Of a stretch of 48,116 nucleotides of DNA, positions 35,115 to 43,130 are shown piece by piece. Position 1 is the first letter of the stretch. Each line of letters opens with the position of its first letter. A program made the position numbers and the translations under genes. The stretch comes from Brumimicrobium sp040882265 (lineage in GTDB: Bacteria > Bacteroidota > Bacteroidia > Flavobacteriales_D > Crocinitomicaceae): assembly GCA_040882265.1 (NCBI GenBank), contig JBBEBO010000006.1:1-48116 (forward strand). The letters run 5' to 3'. The notes below the pieces were generated by a model that had not been told where the DNA came from, made no database searches, and saw only the letters and a program-made list of their open reading frames with translations.

Positions 35115-37598
35115 GTGCAAGAAAGAAAAACATATTTTGTTGATGTAATCTTACCGATTCCCATTCACAATACCTTTACGTATCGTGTTCCATTTGAATT
35201 GAATGATTTCGTGAAAAATGGAGTTCGGGTTGTTGTGCCTTTTGGAAAATCTAAGTTGCAAACTGGGATTATCGTTAAAGTGCACGAGGAAGTGCCGACG
35301 GAATATCAATCGAAATATGTTGAATCTGTTTTGGATGATGAACCTATCATCACAGGAAAACAACTTAAATTGTGGCATTGGATTTCTGAATATTATATGG
35401 CGCCCATTGGCGATGTCATGAATGCTGCTCTTCCTTCAAATTTTAAGTTGGGAAGTGAAACAAAAATCCAATTGCATCCAGAATCTGAAGTGAATAGTGA
35501 GCACCTTACTGATCGTGAATTTCAAGTTTTTGAAGCGCTCGAAATTCAAGGAGAACTCGATTTAAAAGAAATTTCTGATATTCTTCAAATCAAAACGATT
35601 CAGCCTGTGATCAAATCGATGATCGATAAACGGGTTGTCATAACGAAGGAAGAATTAAAGTTCAAATACGCTCCAAAGACGCAGATATTTATTGAACTAA
35701 CCAAGGATTTTCAATCGGAGCAAGCCTTAGAAGTTTTGCTGGATGAGTTTTCAGATCAAAAACGAAAGGAAAAACAAGTTGATGCTGTTCTTAAATATTT
35801 AAAGTTAGATGGATTTAAAAATGGAGTTTCAAAACCTGTATTAAGAACTGAACTAGAGGAGGAGGGAGCATCTGTTTCTTCTTTAAATACATTAGAAAAA
35901 GAAGGCGTTTTTGAATCGAAAAGGTTAGAAATTTCGAGAATTGAAAGTGGTGATGACGCGGATTCTGCTTTTAAAGATTTATCTGAAGCACAAAATCAAG
36001 CATTGGATGAAATTCGAAAAACATTTACGGAGAAAGATGTGACTTTGCTACACGGAGTTACGGGTTCTGGTAAAACGGAAATTTATGTTGAGCTCATTCA
36101 AGAACAACTAAACCTTGATAAGCAAGTACTTTTTCTTTTGCCAGAAATTGCACTGACAACTCAGTTAATTGATCGTTTATCACGTTATTTTGGTGATAAG
36201 ATTGGTGTTTACCATTCGCGATTTAACCAAAATGAACGCATTGAAATATGGAATGCGCTGCTCAAAGGAGATACGTCGAAGTTTCAAATAGTAATTGGAG
36301 CCAGGAGTAGTGTTTTTCTTCCTTTTAGAAATTTAGGATTGATTATCGTTGATGAAGAACACGAAAGTTCATTTAAGCAATATGATCCGAGTCCGCGCTA
36401 TAATGCGAGAGATACAGCAATTGTTTTGCGTTCCTTTTTTGAAGCGAAAGTTCTGCTTGGTTCCGCGACGCCAGCGATTGAAAGTTACTATAACGCTCAA
36501 GACGGTAAATATGGACTTGTAGAATTAAAAGATCGTTTCGGAAATATTCAAATGCCTGAAATATTTACTGCGAATATCAAAAAGGAGAAACAACAAAAGA
36601 CCATGCAGTCTGATTTTTCTGGTTTTTTGGTGGAACACATGAAAGAAGCGCTTGAGAACAAAGAGCAAATCATTTTATTTCAAAATAGGAGAGGGTATAA
36701 CCCGATATGGGCGTGTGAAGTTTGTGGCTGGAATCCGCAATGTAAGAACTGTGATGTTTCTTTGACGTATCACAAGAACACGAATATTTTAAAATGTCAT
36801 TATTGTAGTTACTTCACGCCTCCAGTAGGTTCTTGCCCAAAATGTGGAAGTAATCGCTTAAAAATGATTGGCTTTGGTACTGAAAAGATTGAAGATGAAC
36901 TTTCTATTATTCTGCCAGGTGTTCGAGTGCAACGATTGGATTTAGACACAACCCGACAAAAAAACAGTTATGAATCTATCCTCTCTGACTTTGATAATCG
37001 CAAAATTGACATTCTCGTAGGAACCCAAATGGTTACAAAAGGCTTGGATTTTGACAATGTTTCTCTAGTTGGGGTGTTAGATGCAGATATGATGCTTCGT
37101 CGTCCTGATTTTAGATCTTTTGAACGAAGTTATCAGTTGATGTCGCAAGTCGCAGGAAGGGCAGGAAGAAAAACGAAACGCGGAAAAGTAATCATTCAGA
37201 CCTACGATCCAGATCATTGGATTATTCAGCGAGTGATTGATCATGACTATTTAGGAATGTATAAGAATGAAATTATTGAACGTAAAAATTATTTTTATCC
37301 TCCGTATTACAAGATGATTAATTTAACGCTCAAGCATCGTAATGCAAATGAGTTGGAAGTCATAGCTGACGATTTAGCCAAACGCTTAAAAGCATTTTTT
37401 GGTGACCGTGTTTTAGGTCCCGAATTTCCAGTTGTTAAGCGAATTCAGAATAGCTATTTAAAAGTAGTACGACTAAAAATTGAGCGAGAAGCTTCACCGA
37501 AAAAAGCGAAAGCTAAATTGAATGAGATTATTGAGAAATTTTATGCGCAGCCTACAAATAAATCTGCTCGTTTAGTAATTGATGTTGATCCTTTGTAG
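35115..37598 (+). CDS. priA: Primosomal protein N' (replication restart helicase PriA)
   Basis: 827 residues. N-terminal 3'-DNA-binding domain (YFVDVILPIPI, FTYRVP); superfamily 2 helicase core with Walker A GVTGSGKTEIY (K320) and DEEH; zinc-binding region with eight Cys (CEVCGWNPQCKNC ... CHYC ... CPKCG); helicase C domain (GTQMVTKGLDFDNV, QVAGRAGR). PriA reloads the replisome at stalled forks. The start is GTG at 35115: it begins the conserved domain, and no in-frame ATG precedes it. It converges on the glycosyltransferase gene with 5 bases between stops. Confidence 0.95.
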   Translation: MQERKTYFVDVILPIPIHNTFTYRVPFELNDFVKNGVRVVVPFGKSKLQTGIIVKVHEEVPTEYQSKYVESVLDDEPIITGKQLKLWHWISEYYMAPIGDVMNAALPSNFKLGSETKIQLHPESEVNSEHLTDREFQVFEALEIQGELDLKEISDILQIKTIQPVIKSMIDKRVVITKEELKFKYAPKTQIFIELTKDFQSEQALEVLLDEFSDQKRKEKQVDAVLKYLKLDGFKNGVSKPVLRTELEEEGASVSSLNTLEKEGVFESKRLEISRIESGDDADSAFKDLSEAQNQALDEIRKTFTEKDVTLLHGVTGSGKTEIYVELIQEQLNLDKQVLFLLPEIALTTQLIDRLSRYFGDKIGVYHSRFNQNERIEIWNALLKGDTSKFQIVIGARSSVFLPFRNLGLIIVDEEHESSFKQYDPSPRYNARDTAIVLRSFFEAKVLLGSATPAIESYYNAQDGKYGLVELKDRFGNIQMPEIFTANIKKEKQQKTMQSDFSGFLVEHMKEALENKEQIILFQNRRGYNPIWACEVCGWNPQCKNCDVSLTYHKNTNILKCHYCSYFTPPVGSCPKCGSNRLKMIGFGTEKIEDELSIILPGVRVQRLDLDTTRQKNSYESILSDFDNRKIDILVGTQMVTKGLDFDNVSLVGVLDADMMLRRPDFRSFERSYQLMSQVAGRAGRKTKRGKVIIQTYDPDHWIIQRVIDHDYLGMYKNEIIERKNYFYPPYYKMINLTLKHRNANELEVIADDLAKRLKAFFGDRVLGPEFPVVKRIQNSYLKVVRLKIEREASPKKAKAKLNEIIEKFYAQPTNKSARLVIDVDPL

Positions 37599-37603
37599 GT
37601 CTT

Positions 37604-38212
37604 TCACCAAGAAAAAGTCACAAAATTCTCTCTTTCCAAATCTTCCTCATAATCAATATCCGATTTTTCTTTTAAGAGTGAAAAACTAATTTGTTGCTTT
37701 TTGAGTGTTGAAATGGTTTCGTTGATCAGGTCTGGAGTACTCCAACTTTTATCCTGAAATAATGACGGAATAAAGGTTTTCATACCTAATAAGTAGTATC
37801 CGCCATCGATTGCTGGTCCAATGACAACTTCACTTTTGTCTAAAGCTTCAAAGGCATTGTGGATATCTTCTTCATTAATTTCAGCGCAATCTGAACCGAT
37901 GATTATAATTTTTTGAAATCCAGCATCAAAATTCTCTTTAAAAGCTGAAGCCATTTTAACACCTAAGTTTCCCTCTACTTGAGTTCTTTTCTTAAAAATT
38001 GATTCATCCCAGCGATCATTACTTTGAATGTCTTTTGAGTAGTAAACGTATTTCTCCGCATTCACTTTAGATGAAAAGTATACAGTATGATCTAACAATT
38101 GCTCATAAACCTTTAAAGCAGCTTCGTTTCCAATTGTCGCAGCAAGTCGCGTTTTACATTTACCTAATTCAGGGTTTTTTGTAAAAACCATTAAAAGTTG
38201 TTTGTTATTCAT
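37604..38212 (-). CDS. TIGR04282 family (arsenosugar-type) glycosyltransferase
   Basis: 202 residues from the ATG at 38212 (MNNKQLLMVFTKNPELGKCK); an in-frame Met at 38227 is possible but deeper in the previous gene. It is a GT-A-like nucleotidyl/glycosyl transferase with the NPELGKCKTRLA loop, IIIGSDCAEI and GPAIDGGYYLLGM, the TIGR04282/DUF2064 signature. This family is found with ArsS and is linked to arsenosugar synthesis. It overlaps the rhodanese gene by 8 bases, so it is the third gene of a three-gene unit with rhodanese and ArsS. Confidence 0.85.
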   Translation of the reverse strand: MNNKQLLMVFTKNPELGKCKTRLAATIGNEAALKVYEQLLDHTVYFSSKVNAEKYVYYSKDIQSNDRWDESIFKKRTQVEGNLGVKMASAFKENFDAGFQKIIIIGSDCAEINEEDIHNAFEALDKSEVVIGPAIDGGYYLLGMKTFIPSLFQDKSWSTPDLINETISTLKKQQISFSLLKEKSDIDYEEDLERENFVTFSW

Positions 38213-38732
38213 AAACTGTCTCAGCATTTTTTACCCATCGTCCCCAGAATTTATTGTAACCGTGAACTTTGGATGTTTTATTATTTTCACCGTCAACCAT
38301 TTCTCTCGACTGATCGGCCCAAAGGAAAATTCCTCCGTAAAGATTTCTAACATCTTTAAACCCTTTTTCAGTGAGTTCTTCCGCAATATTTTGACTTCTT
38401 ACGCCAATCGAACAATATACAACGACCAATTTATCTTTCGCAATTGAGTCTACTGCTTCCCAGTTTGGATCGTCATAACCAAATAAAATTGCTCTTGGTA
38501 AATGACTTACGTTATATTCTTCGAGCTCTCTAGTGTCGAAAAATACAACATTCGATTGGTTTAAAATGGTACTTGCACTATCTGGGGAAATTGTGGGGAA
38601 CTCATATTTTCGCTCAACCATAATCTTGTAATCAGGGTCGATTTCCTGACACAAAGAATTGAATCCAAACAGTCCCATAAAAAATGAGAGAGTTAATATT
38701 TTGAACGCTTTATGTACTCTTTTTTTAATCAT
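38205..38732 (-). CDS. Exported rhodanese-like protein
   Basis: 175 residues from the ATG at 38732. A signal sequence is visible (FKILTLSFFMGLFGFNSLCQ; a Cys near its end could be a lipidation site, though no clean lipobox). The rhodanese domain follows with FFDTRELEEYNVSHLP and the catalytic loop VYCSIGVRSQ. A longer ORF from 38780 exists but would overlap the ArsS gene. It begins 2 bases after ArsS and overlaps the glycosyltransferase gene. Rhodaneses are regular companions of ArsS genes; the role there is not clear. Confidence 0.85.
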   Translation of the reverse strand: MIKKRVHKAFKILTLSFFMGLFGFNSLCQEIDPDYKIMVERKYEFPTISPDSASTILNQSNVVFFDTRELEEYNVSHLPRAILFGYDDPNWEAVDSIAKDKLVVVYCSIGVRSQNIAEELTEKGFKDVRNLYGGIFLWADQSREMVDGENNKTSKVHGYNKFWGRWVKNAETVYE

Positions 38733-38734
38733 AA

Positions 38735-39814
38735 TTAAGTCGTAACACCCTGACAACTGGATCCTGCACCTGCTGTGCAACCATAACAGTGCTGTCCGAT
38801 CACTATATCTCTATCCATAAGTGTACCATAATCAAACTCACTAATATGTTGACGATCGCTATCCACTTTTAGTTGCAACATTTGATTAAAATCACAATCA
38901 TATAAATATCCTTCCCAATCGACAGATAACGTGTTTTTACACATCACATTTTCCGCAGCAATTGGATTGTAGGCATTCACTAAAGTATCCATGTAATCCT
39001 CATACTTGTTTGCAGCGAGCAAAAAGTCTAAATATCTTGAAATAGGCAGGTTTGTTATTGTATAGAGATTGTTGAATTCAATATCCCAATCTTCTTTCAG
39101 CCTCACTTTGTAGTCATTCTCCAAACTTTTTTGATCAGGTGGTAAACTAGCTCCACCTGGATTGTAAACAAGGTGTAAATCTAGTCCAGAGCCTTCAATA
39201 CCGTAACCTAGCGTATTTAAATTGTGCAATGCTTCGATAGAACGATTAAATACGCCTGAACCTCTTTGTTTATCGACATTATCTTTGGTGTAACAAGGCA
39301 TTGATGCAATTACCTCTACTTTGTGTTTTTTAAAGAATTCTGGATATGTTCTAAATTTTTTGTTCGATACAAGTATCGTTAAGTTACTTCTAACAATAGC
39401 CTTTACATTTCTCTTGCTTAATTCCTCAACCAACCAAATAAAATGAGGATTCATTTCAGGAGCTCCGCCGGTTAAATCAACCGTTTTTACTTTAGTTTGA
39501 TCAACTACGTCTAATACCTGCTCTAAGGTTTCTTTTGTCATTATTTCTTTACGATCTGGTCCCGCATCTACGTGGCAATGTTCGCACGTAAGGTCACACA
39601 TATAACCTAAGTTAAGCTGTAAAATTTCAATCGGAGCGGGGCGCATAGGAAATTGATTATGCGCTTTAAGTTTTTCTGAAAAACGTATTCCTTGTAATTT
39701 ATCTTCCTCTAAAAGCTGAATTTGATTAGCAGCTTTTGCAAGATAATTACCTCTGCGTTTTAAAGATTTGAGTTTCTCTTTCTTTTTTGTCTTTACCCCA
39801 GTTGCATTACTCAT
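38735..39814 (-). CDS. arsS: Radical SAM protein ArsS (arsenosugar biosynthesis type)
   Basis: 359 residues. Radical SAM cluster motif CX3CX2C in YMCDLTCEHCH, GGAPEMNPHF downstream as SAM-binding part, and the C-terminal Cys-rich domain ending in HCYGCTAGAGSSCQG, the ArsS/TIGR04167 hallmark. Known ArsS proteins attach the 5'-deoxyadenosyl group to dimethylarsenite, giving arsenosugar precursors. Substrate here is inferred from family and neighbours. The ArsM methyltransferase often found with it is not in this window. It is first in the unit and is divergent from a transglutaminase-like gene; palindromes lie between. Confidence 0.88.
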   Translation of the reverse strand: MSNATGVKTKKKEKLKSLKRRGNYLAKAANQIQLLEEDKLQGIRFSEKLKAHNQFPMRPAPIEILQLNLGYMCDLTCEHCHVDAGPDRKEIMTKETLEQVLDVVDQTKVKTVDLTGGAPEMNPHFIWLVEELSKRNVKAIVRSNLTILVSNKKFRTYPEFFKKHKVEVIASMPCYTKDNVDKQRGSGVFNRSIEALHNLNTLGYGIEGSGLDLHLVYNPGGASLPPDQKSLENDYKVRLKEDWDIEFNNLYTITNLPISRYLDFLLAANKYEDYMDTLVNAYNPIAAENVMCKNTLSVDWEGYLYDCDFNQMLQLKVDSDRQHISEFDYGTLMDRDIVIGQHCYGCTAGAGSSCQGVTT

Positions 39815-39877
39815 AGTATTTGTAAATTTTTCAATGTGTCGTACTCCTTAACAATTCCTTTCAAAAGAAGTTTGTAC

Positions 39878-39926
39878 TATTTACGTAAATATAAGTTTTT
39901 TAGATTTCTACCAAGTAAATATTTAC
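39878..39926. promoter_or_regulatory. Paired palindromes with GTAAATA half-sites between divergent genes
   Basis: TATTTACGTAAATA (39878-39891) is a perfect 14-bp palindrome and GTAAATATTTAC (39915-39926) a perfect 12-bp one. Both are made of the same half-site GTAAATA in two orientations. They lie between the start of ArsS and the divergent transglutaminase-like gene, so they may be operators of a dimeric regulator. Confidence 0.45.
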
Positions 39927-39943
39927 ATACAATAAGAAAAATG

Positions 39944-39951
39944 TATTTTTG
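39944..39951 (+). promoter_or_regulatory. Bacteroidetes -7 box (TATTTTTG) for the transglutaminase-like gene
   Basis: TATTTTTG matches TAnnTTTG and ends 5 bases before the ATG at 39957. No TTG at 19 bases upstream. Confidence 0.4.
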
Positions 39952-39956
39952 CTAAG

Positions 39957-40913
39957 ATGTCAGATTTAAAAAGATACCGTATTGACTCAATGAATATGTT
40001 ATTCGTTGGAATAATTACAGTTGTACTTTGCTTTCCTTTATTTCTTTTGCTGTATAGGTATATGCCTTCATTAGTACTTCCCTTTGGAGAAGAAGGTTTT
40101 CGTATCGATCACATACTTTTATTTCTAATGCTTTTCTTTTTGTTATTTTTTATAATAAAGCGTTTTCAAATATTTTTTATTGCTTTTTCTATAATAGCCC
40201 TTATTTCTGTGACAATACTAAATTTTGCGGGAGTATATACACTGGAGAATTTATATAATGACTACAATAAAATTCTATATAATTTGGGGGATGATAGTCT
40301 TGAAAAGCATTTTTTCATTAAAAACGAAAAATTTACCAAAGAAGAGCAACTGCGCTCAGCCATTGATTATAACAATCCTATAGTTGTTCAGTTTGCAAGA
40401 AATATAGCGACAACTAATTTTCAAGAATACAAGGGACTAATACGAGATACTAGAGTTATACAATATTTCTCAATATTTAAAGAAATAAAAGCTAGATGGG
40501 TATATGTATATGACCCTAAAGGCGAAGACTATTACTCAAAGGCTTCAGAAAATATAAATAGTTTAACACATAACAATCGTTTTAAAGGTGACTGTGATGA
40601 TTATTCAATACTCGTAGCAGCATGTATTCGAGCAATAGGTGGTGAAGTAAGACTCATTCGTACACGAATTACTCAACCCAATGGAACGAGTATTGGGCAC
40701 ATGTATCCAGAGGTGAAGATCGGAGACAAAAAAGAATTGGATAATATTGCCCATCTAATTAAAACAGTACTTTTTCCGAATGAAGTAGGAGATAATCCAA
40801 TTCGTTATTATCAAGACTCAAAAGGTTATGTTTGGTTAAACTTTGACTACAATGATGACTTCCCTGGAGGTCGCTACCAAAGTGATGAGCGCGTTAGTGA
40901 AATGGAAATCTAA
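39957..40913 (+). CDS. Membrane protein with transglutaminase-like domain
   Basis: 318 residues. The first ~100 have three membrane segments (MLFVGIITVVLCFPLFLLLY, ILLFLMLFFLLFFII, FFIAFSIIALISVTIL). The rest is a transglutaminase-like cysteine protease fold: GDCDDYSILVAACIRAIGG holds the Cys, GHMYPEV the His, WLNFDY the Asp, so the triad is complete. Members may cleave or cross-link envelope components; no substrate is known. It is divergent from ArsS and ends 5 bases before the convergent AsmA-like gene. Confidence 0.85.
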   Translation: MSDLKRYRIDSMNMLFVGIITVVLCFPLFLLLYRYMPSLVLPFGEEGFRIDHILLFLMLFFLLFFIIKRFQIFFIAFSIIALISVTILNFAGVYTLENLYNDYNKILYNLGDDSLEKHFFIKNEKFTKEEQLRSAIDYNNPIVVQFARNIATTNFQEYKGLIRDTRVIQYFSIFKEIKARWVYVYDPKGEDYYSKASENINSLTHNNRFKGDCDDYSILVAACIRAIGGEVRLIRTRITQPNGTSIGHMYPEVKIGDKKELDNIAHLIKTVLFPNEVGDNPIRYYQDSKGYVWLNFDYNDDFPGGRYQSDERVSEMEI

Positions 40914-40918
40914 GTTCT

Positions 40919-42553
40919 TTATTCTTCAATTTGATTTAATAAAAAATCGTGTTTCTTTTTACCGATAATTGTGATGACTGTACCATCAACTATGCCGCCT
41001 AGCCAAAGCATGACTTGTCCTTGGTATTTCTCTTTTGTAAATGAAAAATCAACTTCTTCTGGTTTGTCTTCACCTTCTCTTGGATTTGATTCGTAAATTA
41101 CCATATTCATCAATTTGGAAATTAGCTTAGCGGGTTTCTTTTTACCATTACTTTCTTTAATAAAACTTCCTTTGAGGTCGTCATATATAAAGGTTAAACT
41201 TCCTTCACTTTTGTCTCCATTTGTTTTACCTTCAAAAGATAAATCATTAAGCTTTCCCTCTTCAATTTTTAGGGAGTACATTTTTATCATTAAGCCATTG
41301 AAAGACTTTAAGTCAATGTTTGAAATAGTTCCCTTGAATGTTGAGGTTTGAGGTGAATTATAAGGCAAATCAACAGTCATTTTTAATTTCCCTGTTTTAA
41401 ATACATTGGACGAAGCTCGAATAGTTAGATAATCAGATTTACTATCCGTATTTATGTTTTCAATTTCACCCTCTAAATTGCTTAGTTTAAGTGTGTAGGT
41501 GTTATCTCCTCCAAGTTTTTGTATTTCAGAAGAAAGGGAACAGTTTTGAAATTTTAAATGTTCTATAGAGAGTTGCTCTTTCAATGAGAGTAGATTTTCC
41601 ATCCACAATGTTTTTTCTCTTTTGTTGCTTAATGCTTGGTTTTTAGTGAGGTCAATATCTGTGTCTTTTATAATTGCAGAATCTGCAGCAAGACTTCTAT
41701 TGTCACCACTTTCGTAATCAACTCCAATAAGTTTTAGTTTGGATATTTTAACATCACTTCGATATTCTTTACCAGATTGAATACTTTGATACGGAGGTTT
41801 AAAATGAATATTTTCAAGTTCCAAATCACCCTTGATCAGTTCACCTTTAAATTTTTCAACATAAATAGAGTAGTTGTCTTCACCAAGGTTTAAATTAAAA
41901 GATTCACTTTTAACATTCAAGCGTTTGTATTTTTTGATGATAAGTAATTCTGACAAGTTCTCGTTTGAGGATTTAAAATTATTGGCTTTAAAATCAAATT
42001 TTTTTAAGTGGAAGAGTGTGTCCTTCATATTTATATCATTGAAGAATTCTGCTGAACCATTTGTGATCTCAAATTCGTCAAACATTAAGTTATTAATGTG
42101 TTTAGAAATGTCTAATTCTTCATCCTCAGGATTAGACTCTTCTTCATTTTTAAATTCTTTATTTCTCGCAATTGAAAGGTGGGGAGATTCTATGAAAATG
42201 TTATTCATATTTAGTTCAGAATAAAGAAAAAAGCTCCAAAGTGAAACCCCTTCAATACTGATCGATTCACTTTCTAAATTTATTATGGGACTTTTATGTT
42301 TTTTAGCTTTTTCAGCATCAGTTTTAAACTCAACCTCTTTTAACTCTATCGAAACACTTGTGAATAGAACACTGTAATTAATAGATTTATATTCTATCGA
42401 ATACGTTTTTCCATAGGAGTTTTCTAATTTACTTTCGAGTTTACTAATAACTATATTATCTAGAAAGAAAAATATAAAAATAGAAACCGCAACCACAAAA
42501 ATACCTAAGCCGATTAAACTTCTGAGTAACCATTTTTTTTTAATCATTTTCAT
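40919..42553 (-). CDS. AsmA-like membrane-anchored protein
   Basis: 544 residues. One N-terminal membrane helix (SLIGLGIFVVAVSIFIFFFL) is followed by a long beta-rich region of the AsmA/DUF748 type: N-terminal LESKLENSYGKTYSIEYKS, repeated SINLES-like strands, and C-terminal segments FKGTISNIDL and ISKLMNMVIY. Proteins of this type act in outer membrane homeostasis or lipid transport. The match is by overall pattern, not by a sharp motif, so the family is tentative. It may start at 42553 or two codons later at 42547. It stands alone on the minus strand. Confidence 0.75.
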   Translation of the reverse strand: MKMIKKKWLLRSLIGLGIFVVAVSIFIFFFLDNIVISKLESKLENSYGKTYSIEYKSINYSVLFTSVSIELKEVEFKTDAEKAKKHKSPIINLESESISIEGVSLWSFFLYSELNMNNIFIESPHLSIARNKEFKNEEESNPEDEELDISKHINNLMFDEFEITNGSAEFFNDINMKDTLFHLKKFDFKANNFKSSNENLSELLIIKKYKRLNVKSESFNLNLGEDNYSIYVEKFKGELIKGDLELENIHFKPPYQSIQSGKEYRSDVKISKLKLIGVDYESGDNRSLAADSAIIKDTDIDLTKNQALSNKREKTLWMENLLSLKEQLSIEHLKFQNCSLSSEIQKLGGDNTYTLKLSNLEGEIENINTDSKSDYLTIRASSNVFKTGKLKMTVDLPYNSPQTSTFKGTISNIDLKSFNGLMIKMYSLKIEEGKLNDLSFEGKTNGDKSEGSLTFIYDDLKGSFIKESNGKKKPAKLISKLMNMVIYESNPREGEDKPEEVDFSFTKEKYQGQVMLWLGGIVDGTVITIIGKKKHDFLLNQIEE

Positions 42554-42737
42554 TGATCAGAATTAAGTAAATATGATGTGAGGTATATTATAGTTGCCTA
42601 CCAAATATACAAAATACATTCTTTAGTTTCTGGTTTTTAGCATTTAATAACAACCTCGTAATTGACAAATATAAAAATCATCCGTCACATTGATTAAAGT
42701 GTGATGTCTAGGTTTTTTTATCGGACACTACTGAATT

Positions 42738-42812
42738 GAGTTTAGTTTTGCTACACTCAAAAAGATTCCTCACTTGCGTTCGGAATCTTGTTATCTCAGT
42801 TTGATGCGAATT
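42738..42812. repeat. Intergenic palindromic repeat element, short form
   Basis: 42738-42786 matches the left flank of the element at 33807-33856 (one base shorter), and 42782-42812 matches its right flank (26 of 31 identical). The two parts share the single GGAAT at 42782-42786, so the 108-bp palindromic core is missing here. GGTGACGCC at 42832 is also found near the other copy, in reverse (GGCGTCACC at 34026). It lies in the 577-bp space before xseA, which otherwise contains only the second false gap and a 12-bp palindrome AATTGTACAATT at 42915. Confidence 0.78.
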
Positions 42813-42906
42813 CTAAAAAAGTTAAATCTGGGGTGACGCCAGGTAAGTAAGGTAGTGCGATGTCTTTTATTACTTTTTCCAGACACTAATGATTTATAAT
42901 CGAATA

Positions 42907-43116
42907 TTTACAATAATTGTACAATTTATTATAGTGAAAAAAGTATCTTTAAATTCTAATGNNNNNNNNNNNNNNNNNNNNNNNNNNNNNNNNNNNNNNN
43001 NNNNNNNNNNNNNNNNNNNNNNNNNNNNNNNNNNNNNNNNNNNNNNNNNNNNNNNNNNNNNTTTACAATAATTGTACAATTTATTATAGTGAAAAAAGTA
43101 TCTTTAAATTCTAATG
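42907..43116. other. 100-N gap flanked by identical 55-bp sequences (assembly artefact)
   Basis: Bases 42907-42961 and 43062-43116 are identical, with 100 N (42962-43061) between. This is the same pattern and same length as the gap at 2244-2343. Collapsing it shortens the xseA upstream region by 155 bases and changes no gene. Confidence 0.9.
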
Positions 43117-43130
43117 AAGATAAAAGTTGA

